5,392 nucleotides of DNA from an uncultured Prevotella sp. (GTDB taxonomy: Bacteria > Bacteroidota > Bacteroidia > Bacteroidales > Bacteroidaceae). A program made the translations under genes and the position numbers. Under the pieces are notes generated by a model, which ran no database searches, was not told where the DNA came from, and worked only from the letters and a program-made list of their open reading frames with translations. Shown piece after piece: positions 1-5,392 of this stretch (its first letter is position 1; the number at the start of each line of letters is the position of its first letter). Location: positions 1-5,392 of the forward strand of contig ONQK01000152.1 of assembly GCA_900319895.1 (NCBI GenBank), written 5' to 3'.

Positions 1-385
1 GATAAAATAGCAGAAGCATCAATTGGCATTTCAAGTAAAAATGCGAATGTTCAAAATCTTCTTTTACTACCTCGCAATAGTTAATCACATTGCAGACGAG
101 GCGTTCTTTAATCAAATATTCATCAGATTTACTTTTCTTCAGAGGTGTACATTTCAACTCCAGCCCTGCTTTGGAAAAATCTGATAGCGGGTTGCTGTTC
201 GTTTCAAGAAAAAAATAAATATTCTCAACCATTTGCCCAAGACCACCCTTGCCCTTTTTCGGCTGATAGTCTTCCCATACAAAGTCGCGAAGCGTTTTCC
301 CAAGTAATCCCTTGCTGTATTCAAAAACACTTGATGCACTACTAATATCGTATGGCAATTTTTCTGGTATTTTTATCTCTGACAT
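1..385 (-). CDS. Sau3AI/MutH-family type II restriction endonuclease, N-terminal part (cut by left window edge)
   Basis: The reading frame starts at the ATG complementary to 383-385 and stays open for 128 codons to the window edge, so the C-terminus is missing. The translation fits the N-terminal catalytic domain of the Sau3AI/MutH family: an opening LPYD segment (residues 10-13), a GKTLRD stretch (29-34), KGKGGLGQMVEN (44-55), then DFSKAGLELKCTPL (69-82), and KERLVCNVINYCEV (93-106). The acidic/lysine set E54, D69, E76 and K78 matches the arrangement and spacing of the MutH metal-binding catalytic residues. Sau3AI itself cuts GATC and has a second MutH-like domain, which would lie beyond the edge here. 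Hand-counted GC over 300 bases is about 38 percent, well below the pab genes, which suggests acquisition by transfer. A partner methyltransferase is expected to the left; none is visible in the window. Family assignment is by motif recognition. Target specificity is inferred, and a MutH-like repair role is less likely in this lineage. Confidence 0.85.
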   Translation of the reverse strand, partial: MSEIKIPEKLPYDISSASSVFEYSKGLLGKTLRDFVWEDYQPKKGKGGLGQMVENIYFFLETNSNPLSDFSKAGLELKCTPLKKSKSDEYLIKERLVCNVINYCEVVKEDFEHSHFYLKCQLMLLLFY

Positions 386-417
386 ATCTTGTTTTATTAA
401 AATGATAATTTCACTTG

Positions 418-425
418 CAAAGATA
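418..425 (-). promoter_or_regulatory. Bacteroidetes -7 promoter box for the endonuclease gene
   Basis: Read on the minus strand this is TATCTTTG, a full match to the TAnnTTTG -7 element used by the primary sigma factor of Bacteroidetes. It lies about 32 bases upstream of the endonuclease ATG. A clear TTTG-type -33 element at 19-21 bases further upstream is not visible, which is common. The surrounding 11-mer GTATCTTTGCA occurs again in the outer-membrane protein promoter. Confidence 0.6.
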
Positions 426-839
426 CAAAATTTTTCGCAATTATTTCCGTTTTCCGAACGCTTCGTCGGTTATCATTATATTGAATTACTTATGATTTAT
501 TGCCTTGATCCTATTGGTTCCCGTCCCCTTTTCGGGATAACATTTTATACTTCTGTCCTTGAGCAGTTGCCTGTTCTAGTCTTCGACCATTTTTTTACTG
601 TTTGTCGGATGGAAAACATGTATGTTGGGTGCATGACTTTTGCAAAAAGTACATGTCTTTGTCATAACTCTTTGTTGGATAGCGGTGAAGTGTGTAAAAA
701 ATCGTCGTTTGTTGATAAATTTTCGAAGCAGATGCAATAAAAAATGGGATGAAGCGTTTATATTCCTGATAAACATTATGTATGATCGTGTCGTTGTGCA
801 CGGTACGGTCACTATCGCACCATGAAATGAAATAGGGCG

Positions 840-902
840 AATCCCAATGTTTTGCAATGCACTGTTGTTAATGATAAAGATGAATTGTAAGACATTGGGA
901 TT
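840..902 (+). promoter_or_regulatory. Long leader hairpin abutting the pabA start codon
   Basis: Bases 840-850 (AATCCCAATGT) are the exact reverse complement of 892-902 (ACATTGGGATT). Pairing continues inward through 858 with 884, giving a 19-bp stem made of 17 Watson-Crick pairs and two G-U wobbles (851/891 and 854/888). The loop is about 25 bases (859-883). The right arm ends at the base before the pabA ATG, so the whole ribosome-landing region would be paired. No T-run follows, so it does not look like a terminator. A role in controlling pab translation, or as a transcript-stability element, is inference. Confidence 0.6.
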
Positions 903-1520
903 ATGGAAATTCTGCTTATAGACAATGATGATTCTTTTACTTATAATCTGTTTCACCTTTTGTGTGGGGCAGGCGAGTGTCGCTGTGGCGTAAACGTAGA
1001 GGTCTTGAATTGCGGTGAGGCAAATGTTGAATCAGCCATGAGAGCTGACGGCGTGGTACTTTCTCCCGGACCGGGGCTGCCTCATGAAAATGAGAGTCTT
1101 ATGGGACTTGTTGAGGGCTTGGCAGGACGTGTTCCCATTTTGGGCGTATGTCTTGGTCATCAAGCCCTTGCCGTTCATTATGGCGCCCGGCTCATTCATC
1201 TTTCAGGGCCTTGTCACGGCGATGTGAGCTGCATAAATATTAAATCAGACGGTCGGCTATTTGCTGGCATAGGCGGGCAGATGCTGGTCGCGCGCTATCA
1301 TTCATGGTCTGTTGGCAGAGACGGCCTGCCTGAGCCGTTCCAGGTTACAGCTGAGACTGTCGACGGTTGTGTGATGGCTTTTGAGCACCGTTCACTCCCT
1401 TTGTTTGGTGTCCAGTTCCATCCCGAATCGTTTATGACCCCACAAGGCAAGCAAATCATCAAAAATTATTATCATGCAATATTACAATTCAATGAGACAG
1501 CTAGCAGACGACATGTCTAG
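903..1520 (+). CDS. pabA: Aminodeoxychorismate synthase, glutamine amidotransferase subunit (PabA)
   Basis: This class I glutamine amidotransferase of 205 residues hydrolyses glutamine and passes ammonia to PabB for amination of chorismate in the cytoplasm. The N-terminus MEILLIDNDDSFTYNL is the standard PabA/TrpG opening, which fixes the ATG at 903. The oxyanion motif SPGPG is at 54-58, the nucleophile C83 sits in GVCLGHQ (82-87 region), and the remaining triad members are H173 and E175 in FHPES. Length is typical (about 190-205). PabA and the anthranilate subunit TrpG are hard to tell apart by sequence, and one protein can serve both; the call as PabA rests on direct linkage to pabB and pabC. 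Its 3' end overlaps pabB in another frame, a sign of translational coupling. Its start codon directly follows a long hairpin. Confidence 0.9.
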   Translation: MEILLIDNDDSFTYNLFHLLCGAGECRCGVNVEVLNCGEANVESAMRADGVVLSPGPGLPHENESLMGLVEGLAGRVPILGVCLGHQALAVHYGARLIHLSGPCHGDVSCINIKSDGRLFAGIGGQMLVARYHSWSVGRDGLPEPFQVTAETVDGCVMAFEHRSLPLFGVQFHPESFMTPQGKQIIKNYYHAILQFNETASRRHV

Positions 1521-2457
1521 CTATAGCGCCAACGGCGTTCCACTGCTTTTTGCCGTTGATTTCGAATTGCAGGAGGGGTTTGTCGTGGCAGACCCATGCA
1601 GCCAGCAAGAAATACTTTTCCGGACACCACTCATGACCAATATGCCTGCTCCAACGGCCCCGCCGCGCCCGCCGCGTGTGGAGCCTGTCCCCGTCGCTTT
1701 CAGCCAATACAAGAAAGGGTTCGACGTTGTCATGGAAGGCTTGCTTCATGGCGACTCCTATTTGACGAACTATACGATGCGCACTTACATCAATATGAAT
1801 TTGACATTGAAGGAAGTGGCCCTGTCGAGCCTCTCGCCTTTTTGCCTGTTTGTCCCTGAGCGGTTTGTGAGCTTCTCGCCTGAGCGTTTTGTTGAAATAT
1901 CAGGCGACGAGATAAAGACCCTTCCGATGAAAGGCACGATAGATGCGACACTGCAAGAGGCGGAGCAACGTCTGGTTGATGATGAAAAAGAGCTGGCAGA
2001 ACACGTCACGGTGGTAGACCTGTTGCGTAACGACATAGGAATGGTTGCTCATAACGTTGAGGTCAGCCGCTTCCGTTTCATCTCAAGAGTGAAAACGCTG
2101 CAGGGCTGTTTGTTACAGACCAGTACGGAAGTGACTGGCCAACTGCCCGCCGACTGGCGCTGGCACCTGGGCGATATACTGATGAGCTTGTTGCCAGCAG
2201 GCTCTGTCAGTGGCGCTCCCAAGAAGTCTACGTTGCGGATTATCTCAGAGGCTGAAAAGTCTCCAAGAGGTTTCTATTGCGGGGTGTTCGGAGTTTTCGA
2301 TGGACGGCGGTTCGACAGTGCCGTCCTGATCCGCTATATTGAAAAGGCTCGAGACGGTGGCTTTTTCTTTCGCAGCGGCGGCGGTGTCACTGTTCACAGC
2401 AATGTGCAAACAGAATACGATGAGGCCATCAACAAGATTTACTTGACATTGAAATGA
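1474..2457 (+). CDS. pabB: Aminodeoxychorismate synthase, chorismate-binding subunit (PabB)
   Basis: This subunit converts chorismate plus ammonia to 4-amino-4-deoxychorismate. The chorismate-binding domain is complete: SPER at 135-138, PMKGT at 151-155, EHVTVVDLLRND at 176-187, PAGSVSGAPK at 241-250, and GGGVTVHSN followed by QTEYDE at 302-316. K153 in PMKGT is diagnostic: PabB enzymes use a lysine there where anthranilate synthases usually have alanine (PIAGT). At 327 residues it is the short form, lacking much of the N-terminal region of E. coli PabB (about 450). A proline-rich linker (about residues 58-73) separates a short N-terminal strand region (VPLLFAVDFE, 22-31) from the catalytic domain. 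Start choice is uncertain: ATG at 1474, 1492 and 1513 are all in frame and none has a good ribosome site. All overlap the end of pabA, by 47, 29 or 8 bases. Confidence 0.9.
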   Translation: MQYYNSMRQLADDMSSYSANGVPLLFAVDFELQEGFVVADPCSQQEILFRTPLMTNMPAPTAPPRPPRVEPVPVAFSQYKKGFDVVMEGLLHGDSYLTNYTMRTYINMNLTLKEVALSSLSPFCLFVPERFVSFSPERFVEISGDEIKTLPMKGTIDATLQEAEQRLVDDEKELAEHVTVVDLLRNDIGMVAHNVEVSRFRFISRVKTLQGCLLQTSTEVTGQLPADWRWHLGDILMSLLPAGSVSGAPKKSTLRIISEAEKSPRGFYCGVFGVFDGRRFDSAVLIRYIEKARDGGFFFRSGGGVTVHSNVQTEYDEAINKIYLTLK

Positions 2458-2557
2458 CAGTGCCTGATTAAGTTTTTATATGCCATCACCTCAAAAAAAG
2501 ATGAAAAAGACCTTGAAACCTTGTAGCCTCAGAGACAGAGGACTTGCCGGAGACAAA

Positions 2558-3172
2558 ATGTTTGTCGAGACCCTGCGATTTGACGATGGTGAAGTGAGGG
2601 ATTTTGAAGCCCATTTGTCTCGACTTAGCCTTACCATGCATGATTTCCATGCCACCAAGCCTGATACCTCAGTCATAATGAGCCATCTCGGAACGATACC
2701 TTCCAAGGGGATTTTCAAAGTGAGAATCGTCTATGCCAGCGACATTCTCCGTATAGAGACGATCCCTTACAAGCCGCTGCTGCGCCGCAGCATATCGCTG
2801 GTTTGTGCAGACAATATCAGCTACTCCCATAAATACTACGACCGCCATGCCATCACCGACCTGCAAATCCGTTCAGGTTGTGATGATATCATTATGCTGA
2901 GCGATGGAAACGTCAGCGACAGTGCTGTAGCGAACTTGGTCTTCGAGAGCGACGAGGGGCTTTTTACCCCCGACACCCCCATGCTCCGCGGCATTGCCAT
3001 CAGCAAACTCCTGCGTGAGCGTCGCGTCTGTCAACGCCGCATCACAGTAGATAGTCTATGTCAATACAGGCTTGTCCATTTCGTCAATACGATGTGCACC
3101 ATCGGCGAGCTTCCGCCATTTCCTCTCGGCGACATCAGGCCGCCTATGGATGTTTTAAGGCAGAACATTTGA
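2558..3172 (+). CDS. pabC: Aminodeoxychorismate lyase-like PLP enzyme (PabC, class IV aminotransferase fold)
   Basis: PabC uses pyridoxal phosphate to split 4-amino-4-deoxychorismate into p-aminobenzoate and pyruvate. From ATG 2558 the product is 204 residues, short compared with E. coli PabC (about 270) but in line with the compact versions I associate with Bacteroidetes. It opens MFVETLRFDDGEVRDFEAH, the usual family start. K92 in HKYYDRHAI is the likely PLP lysine. It is followed by the cofactor-site segment DDIIMLSDGNVSDSAVANLV (109-128) and TPMLRGIA (140-147). The usual glutamate of the class IV ltEgs-type motif is aspartate here (D122). I prefer 2558 because GGAG lies at 2549-2552 and because the 26 extra residues from in-frame ATG 2480 are lysine-rich and not family-like. 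With 2480 the gap to pabB is only 22 bases. Position as third gene after pabA and pabB supports the function. Confidence 0.82.
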   Translation: MFVETLRFDDGEVRDFEAHLSRLSLTMHDFHATKPDTSVIMSHLGTIPSKGIFKVRIVYASDILRIETIPYKPLLRRSISLVCADNISYSHKYYDRHAITDLQIRSGCDDIIMLSDGNVSDSAVANLVFESDEGLFTPDTPMLRGIAISKLLRERRVCQRRITVDSLCQYRLVHFVNTMCTIGELPPFPLGDIRPPMDVLRQNI

Positions 3173-3218
3173 ATGGGGTGTCGGCAAGGCGGAATTTGGA
3201 GCGCGAAGGAGGTTCGAA

Positions 3219-3264
3219 AACGAAAAAACGGGGCATTTCATTGTGAAACGACCCCGTCTTCGTT
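3219..3264 (-). terminator. Intrinsic terminator between convergent pabC and outer-membrane protein genes
   Basis: Nested inverted repeats form one long hairpin: AACGAA (3219-3224) with TTCGTT (3259-3264), ACGGGG (3228-3233) with CCCCGT (3252-3257), and TTTCA (3236-3240) with TGAAA (3244-3248) around a TTG loop. On the minus strand the GC-rich stem is followed at once by a run of six T, the normal layout of a rho-independent terminator for the gene starting at 3771. On the plus strand the flank is CTTCGTTATT, a poorer T-tract, so it may stop the pab transcript only weakly. Confidence 0.75.
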
Positions 3265-3267
3265 ATT

Positions 3268-3279
3268 GGCTGATCAGCC
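3268..3279. repeat. 12-bp perfect palindrome GGCTGATCAGCC
   Basis: GGCTGATCAGCC equals its own reverse complement. It lies between the stop codon of the outer-membrane protein gene and the terminator hairpin, with flanks ATT and GAT that extend pairing to about 18 bases if one wobble is allowed. A further GGCT at 3285-3288 could compete for the AGCC arm. It could be a small 3'-UTR hairpin or a protein-binding site; no evidence picks between these. It contains GATC. Confidence 0.45.
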
Positions 3280-3291
3280 GATTTGGCTTAT

Positions 3292-3771
3292 TTAGAAGCA
3301 GTAGCGGATGCCAAGTGCGATGTCTCCCCAGTGGAAGTCCGTGTCAGGAATGAGATAGAACCGGGGGCGGATATCCAATGACAATTGAATTGGAACGGCG
3401 CTGAACTTGTATTCTAAGCCAGCTTGTCCTACAAGTGCAACGGCTACGTCGGAATCGCTATCTTTGATGTACTCGTTTTTCCATGTCCAGAAGCCCACAT
3501 GTGCGCCCACGCCCGCGAACCATCCGAATCCGCTGCCGATTTCACCTGTGAACTGATAGATACCGTTGAGGCTAACTGAGGTGTAGTGGTCGTGGCTTGA
3601 CCATCCGAGGTCGAATTCCAGTCTGTTGCTGCTCTTCAAGGCACGTTGATAAGAGAGTTCTGCGCCGAAGCCCTGGCCTCCACCAAGACGTACACCGAGA
3701 GCGTTGCTCTGTGCGTTAGCACTTACTACTATGGCAAAAGCCGCCACCAATACTAAAAATAATTTTTTCAT
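3292..3771 (-). CDS. Small outer-membrane beta-barrel protein
   Basis: This 159-residue protein begins with a clear Sec signal peptide: MKKLF, a hydrophobic core to about residue 17, and an ANA cleavage site at 18-20 before Q21. The mature part is alternating hydrophobic and polar, rich in Gly and aromatic residues, with segments that read as transmembrane beta strands (for example 25-31, 50-57, 64-73, 82-93, 112-122, 128-137, 151-159). It ends in RYCF; a terminal aromatic is the usual recognition signal for the BAM insertion machinery. The size fits an eight-stranded barrel. The segment with SLDIRPRFYLIPD (131-143) resembles small porin-like barrels common in Bacteroidales. Ligand and role are not recognisable. 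It is a single-gene unit with its own promoter and terminator, convergent with pabC. Bases before the ATG are A/T-rich, without a Shine-Dalgarno site. Confidence 0.85.
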   Translation of the reverse strand: MKKLFLVLVAAFAIVVSANAQSNALGVRLGGGQGFGAELSYQRALKSSNRLEFDLGWSSHDHYTSVSLNGIYQFTGEIGSGFGWFAGVGAHVGFWTWKNEYIKDSDSDVAVALVGQAGLEYKFSAVPIQLSLDIRPRFYLIPDTDFHWGDIALGIRYCF

Positions 3772-3855
3772 AATTTTTGATTTTTTAAAAGATAATTAAA
3801 TGTTAAAATTCTTGTTTTCTGTTATTTTATTTTATGTTTGTTTTGAAATTTTGTG

Positions 3856-3863
3856 CAAAGATA
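3856..3863 (-). promoter_or_regulatory. Bacteroidetes -7 promoter box for the outer-membrane protein gene
   Basis: On the minus strand this reads TATCTTTG, a full match to the TAnnTTTG consensus. It is about 85 bases upstream of the ATG at 3771, giving an A/T-rich leader of roughly 75-80 bases. The region 19-21 bases further upstream, where a TTTG -33 box is expected, is a long T tract on this strand, with no exact TTTG. Confidence 0.7.
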
Positions 3864-3876
3864 CACTTTTTTTAAG

Positions 3877-3892
3877 AAAAAAAAAAAAAAAA
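3877..3892. repeat. 16-base A homopolymer upstream of the outer-membrane protein promoter
   Basis: Sixteen consecutive A on the plus strand (T on the minus strand) lie 13-29 bases upstream of the -7 box, in the spacer and -33 region. More T tracts follow at 3905-3910, 3919-3924, 3926-3932 and 3937-3943. Runs this long are prone to slippage during replication and also stiffen or bend DNA. Confidence 0.7.
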
Positions 3893-3966
3893 TGAGGAAA
3901 AATGTTTTTTAGCATGGATTTTTTGTTTTTTTAACGTTTTTTTGTCTGGTTTTGTTCCAGTTGTGC

Positions 3967-5392
3967 TCATCCATTGCCTTTGTTCCGGCTGTTTTTTCGC
4001 CTTCTCGGGGTGTTTTCTTTATCCGTTGCTGCAGATTCAATGATTTCCAGCAAGAAGTGTTGTTTGTCGTGCAAATATGTTTTCACCGAAAATCCTTTTT
4101 GGGCGGTGGTGTTCAGCAGTTTGTATTGCAGCATGTACATTTGATGCGTTTCCTCGCAAAGGTTGTCCAGCCTTTTCAGTGCCTCTTTGCTTCCTTTTTC
4201 ACTGTTCCGAGTCAGCCGGAGTATGGTTCCGATGGTGCTTTCAAGTTTTTCGGAGAAATATTGGGCGCTCCGCCTGACTCTTTCCTTGAACTCTTCCTCT
4301 CCAAGCTCTTGCAGCGTCTTTTGGCGGATGATCGCTTGCCATTTTTTCGCCACTTCTTCGATGTCTTTTGTCATGGCATCGAGGGTTTGCTTGTGAAATG
4401 AGGTGAGGGAGGGGTAGCGTTTGTTGAAATGCTCAATAAAAAGGCGGCAGAGCTGCTCTTCAAGCTTTGTGATGTATGTAAATGAAAAGAGTTCAAGCAG
4501 CAGGTGGCGGCTGTGTTCGGATTTGAGCACGGGCAGCTGCTCAATGCTTCGCCGCGCCATTTCTTCTTGGCATTCGATGTATTGCCTTACTCGCTCGTCG
4601 TTGATGATGGCATGCGGGCTGATGGGGCTGGCCAGCACCATGCCTTCCAGCGTCTTGCAGCGGCTCAGGGCCACATAGACCTGCCCGGAGGCAAACGACG
4701 AGCGTGCATCGATGATGGCGTGCTCAAAGGTGAGCCCCTGGCTTTTGTGGATGGTGATGGCCCAGGCCAGGCGCAGCGGATATTGCCTGAATTTCCCGAT
4801 GATGGTCGTCTCGATTTCCTTGGTCTCTTCATTGAGCATGTATTTCAGGTTTTCCCATACTTGCATCTCGACTTTGATGTTTTGTTCGTCGTCCTGGCAA
4901 TGCACTTCGATTTCGTGGTCGTCAATGTAGACGATGTGCCCGATTTTCCCATTGTAATACAAGTGGCCGGGAGACGGGTCGTTCTTGATGAACATCACCT
5001 GCGCCCCGACTTTCAGCTCCAATGTCTTGGCGGCGGGGTAGGAAAACTCGGGGAAGGTGCCCTCTATTGTGGCGTGGAAGGTGAATGCCTTTGCCTCGAT
5101 CTTTTCCAGTTCTTCTTGGTTGTGCTTATCGGCTTTTTGGTTGTGCGTGGTGAGTTTGATGTACCCGTCTTCGGGCCTAGGCGTAAAATGGGGTAAATAT
5201 CGCTTGTTGAGCTGCTGAATGTCTTCCGGGCCGATTCTTCCGTCGCGGATGTGGTTGAGGATGTTGAGGAAATGGAGGTCTTGCTGGCGATAGACATGCT
5301 CCAACTGGATGGTGACATAGTCGATGCGGCTCAAGGCATGGCTGCCGAAGAAATAAGGCGTGCGGTAATATTTGTTGAGAATGGGCTCCTCC
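3967..5392 (-). CDS. Pif1/RecD-like superfamily 1 DNA helicase, C-terminal part (cut by right window edge)
   Basis: The minus-strand frame is open from the right edge to the stop at 3967-3969, giving 474 visible residues. The true start is outside the window: a TTG at 5332-5334 is only an internal codon, since family-like sequence (YYRTPYFFGSHAL) continues upstream of it. Visible helicase landmarks, numbered from the edge: YRQQD at 34-38, LKVGAQVMFIKND at 126-138, the AWAITIHKSQGLTFEHAIID segment at 209-228 (motif V region), and GQVYVALSRCKTLEGM at 236-251 (motif VI). The Walker A and B motifs must lie beyond the edge. Pif1-like enzymes unwind DNA 5' to 3' using ATP and act in replication and repair. 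After about residue 290 comes a 180-residue helical, charged extension without a recognised domain, ending in a basic tail (RRRKNSRNKG). No clear terminator follows the stop. Confidence 0.88.
   Translation of the reverse strand, partial: EEPILNKYYRTPYFFGSHALSRIDYVTIQLEHVYRQQDLHFLNILNHIRDGRIGPEDIQQLNKRYLPHFTPRPEDGYIKLTTHNQKADKHNQEELEKIEAKAFTFHATIEGTFPEFSYPAAKTLELKVGAQVMFIKNDPSPGHLYYNGKIGHIVYIDDHEIEVHCQDDEQNIKVEMQVWENLKYMLNEETKEIETTIIGKFRQYPLRLAWAITIHKSQGLTFEHAIIDARSSFASGQVYVALSRCKTLEGMVLASPISPHAIINDERVRQYIECQEEMARRSIEQLPVLKSEHSRHLLLELFSFTYITKLEEQLCRLFIEHFNKRYPSLTSFHKQTLDAMTKDIEEVAKKWQAIIRQKTLQELGEEEFKERVRRSAQYFSEKLESTIGTILRLTRNSEKGSKEALKRLDNLCEETHQMYMLQYKLLNTTAQKGFSVKTYLHDKQHFLLEIIESAATDKENTPRRRKNSRNKGNG

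Larger units (their letters stand above)
386..902. other. 517-bp intergenic stretch without a supported gene
   Basis: This stretch separates the leftward endonuclease from the rightward pab operon. Its left end holds the endonuclease -7 box and its right end the pabA leader hairpin. Open frames on both strands give low-complexity, Phe/Ile/Cys-rich translations without recognisable domains. The plus-strand frame ending at 740 begins inside the endonuclease gene in antisense, and the minus-strand frame between 576 and 956 begins inside pabA, so I treat both as chance. A small inverted repeat, GTTTAT (756-761) with ATAAAC (769-774), is present. The pab promoter must lie here, but I could not find a good TAnnTTTG box on the plus strand. 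Confidence 0.6.

Noticed and set aside
154..339. Minus-strand 61-codon frame
   Set aside because: It is a shifted frame of the Sau3AI-like gene, whose true frame is open through the same region and carries the motifs.
517..541. Hairpin GTTCCCG/CGGG-AT-AAC followed by ATTTTAT, as a terminator
   Set aside because: The stem is short with a two-base bulge, the T-tract is poor, and no plus-strand gene precedes it.
596..604. TACTGTTTG as a pab promoter -7 box
   Set aside because: It has one base too many between TA and TTTG and no -33 element at the right distance, and it is 300 bases from pabA.
312..740. Plus-strand 142-codon open frame
   Set aside because: It begins inside the endonuclease gene in antisense, has no recognisable domain and a composition typical of translated AT-rich non-coding DNA.
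576..956. Minus-strand 126-codon open frame spanning the pabA start
   Set aside because: It begins within pabA in antisense, crosses the leader hairpin and shows no family resemblance.
903..2457. Anthranilate synthase (TrpG/TrpE) instead of PabA/PabB
   Set aside because: The PMKGT lysine in the large subunit and a following pabC-type lyase point to p-aminobenzoate synthesis.
3948..3962. CTGG/CCAG hairpin as terminator for the helicase
   Set aside because: The stem is only four pairs and on the minus strand it is followed by A-rich, not T-rich, sequence.
4504..5196. Plus-strand 230-codon open frame antisense to the helicase
   Set aside because: The opposite strand encodes conserved helicase motifs throughout; the antisense frame is a by-product of its codon use.
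5332..5334. TTG as the helicase start codon
   Set aside because: Family-like helicase sequence continues in frame upstream to the window edge, so this is an internal leucine codon.

Overview
The window looks like a chromosomal segment of a Bacteroidales bacterium, probably Prevotella or a close relative. Two upstream regions carry the Bacteroidetes-type -7 promoter box (TATCTTTG), start codons lack strong Shine-Dalgarno sites, and a short secreted beta-barrel protein of a style common in that order is present. The genus is an inference from sequence style and was not tested by a search.

Layout, left to right. (1) Positions 1-385, minus strand: the N-terminal 128 codons of a Sau3AI/MutH-fold restriction endonuclease that runs off the left edge. 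It is AT-rich compared with the genes to its right. (2) 386-902: about 517 bases without a convincing gene. This stretch holds the endonuclease promoter and, at its right end, a 19-bp hairpin that stops at the base before the pabA start codon. (3) 903-3172, plus strand: a compact pabA-pabB-pabC operon. PabA supplies ammonia from glutamine, PabB aminates chorismate to 4-amino-4-deoxychorismate, and PabC removes pyruvate to give p-aminobenzoate for folate. pabA and pabB overlap, and pabC follows closely. (4) About 3219-3264: a hairpin between two convergent units, with a T-run that serves the minus strand. (5) 3292-3771, minus: a small outer-membrane beta-barrel protein with a signal peptide, its own -7 box and a 16-A homopolymer next to the promoter. 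(6) 3967 to the right edge, minus: the C-terminal 474 residues of a Pif1/RecD-like superfamily 1 helicase with a long helical, basic C-terminal tail.

The strongest observations outside the ordinary genes are the hairpin abutting the pabA start (with a tiny overlapping ORF that could couple to it), the edge-truncated GATC-type endonuclease gene, and the homopolymer in the outer-membrane protein promoter. I see no CRISPR array, tRNA, rRNA or insertion sequence, and nothing that amounts to a clearly new multi-gene system.
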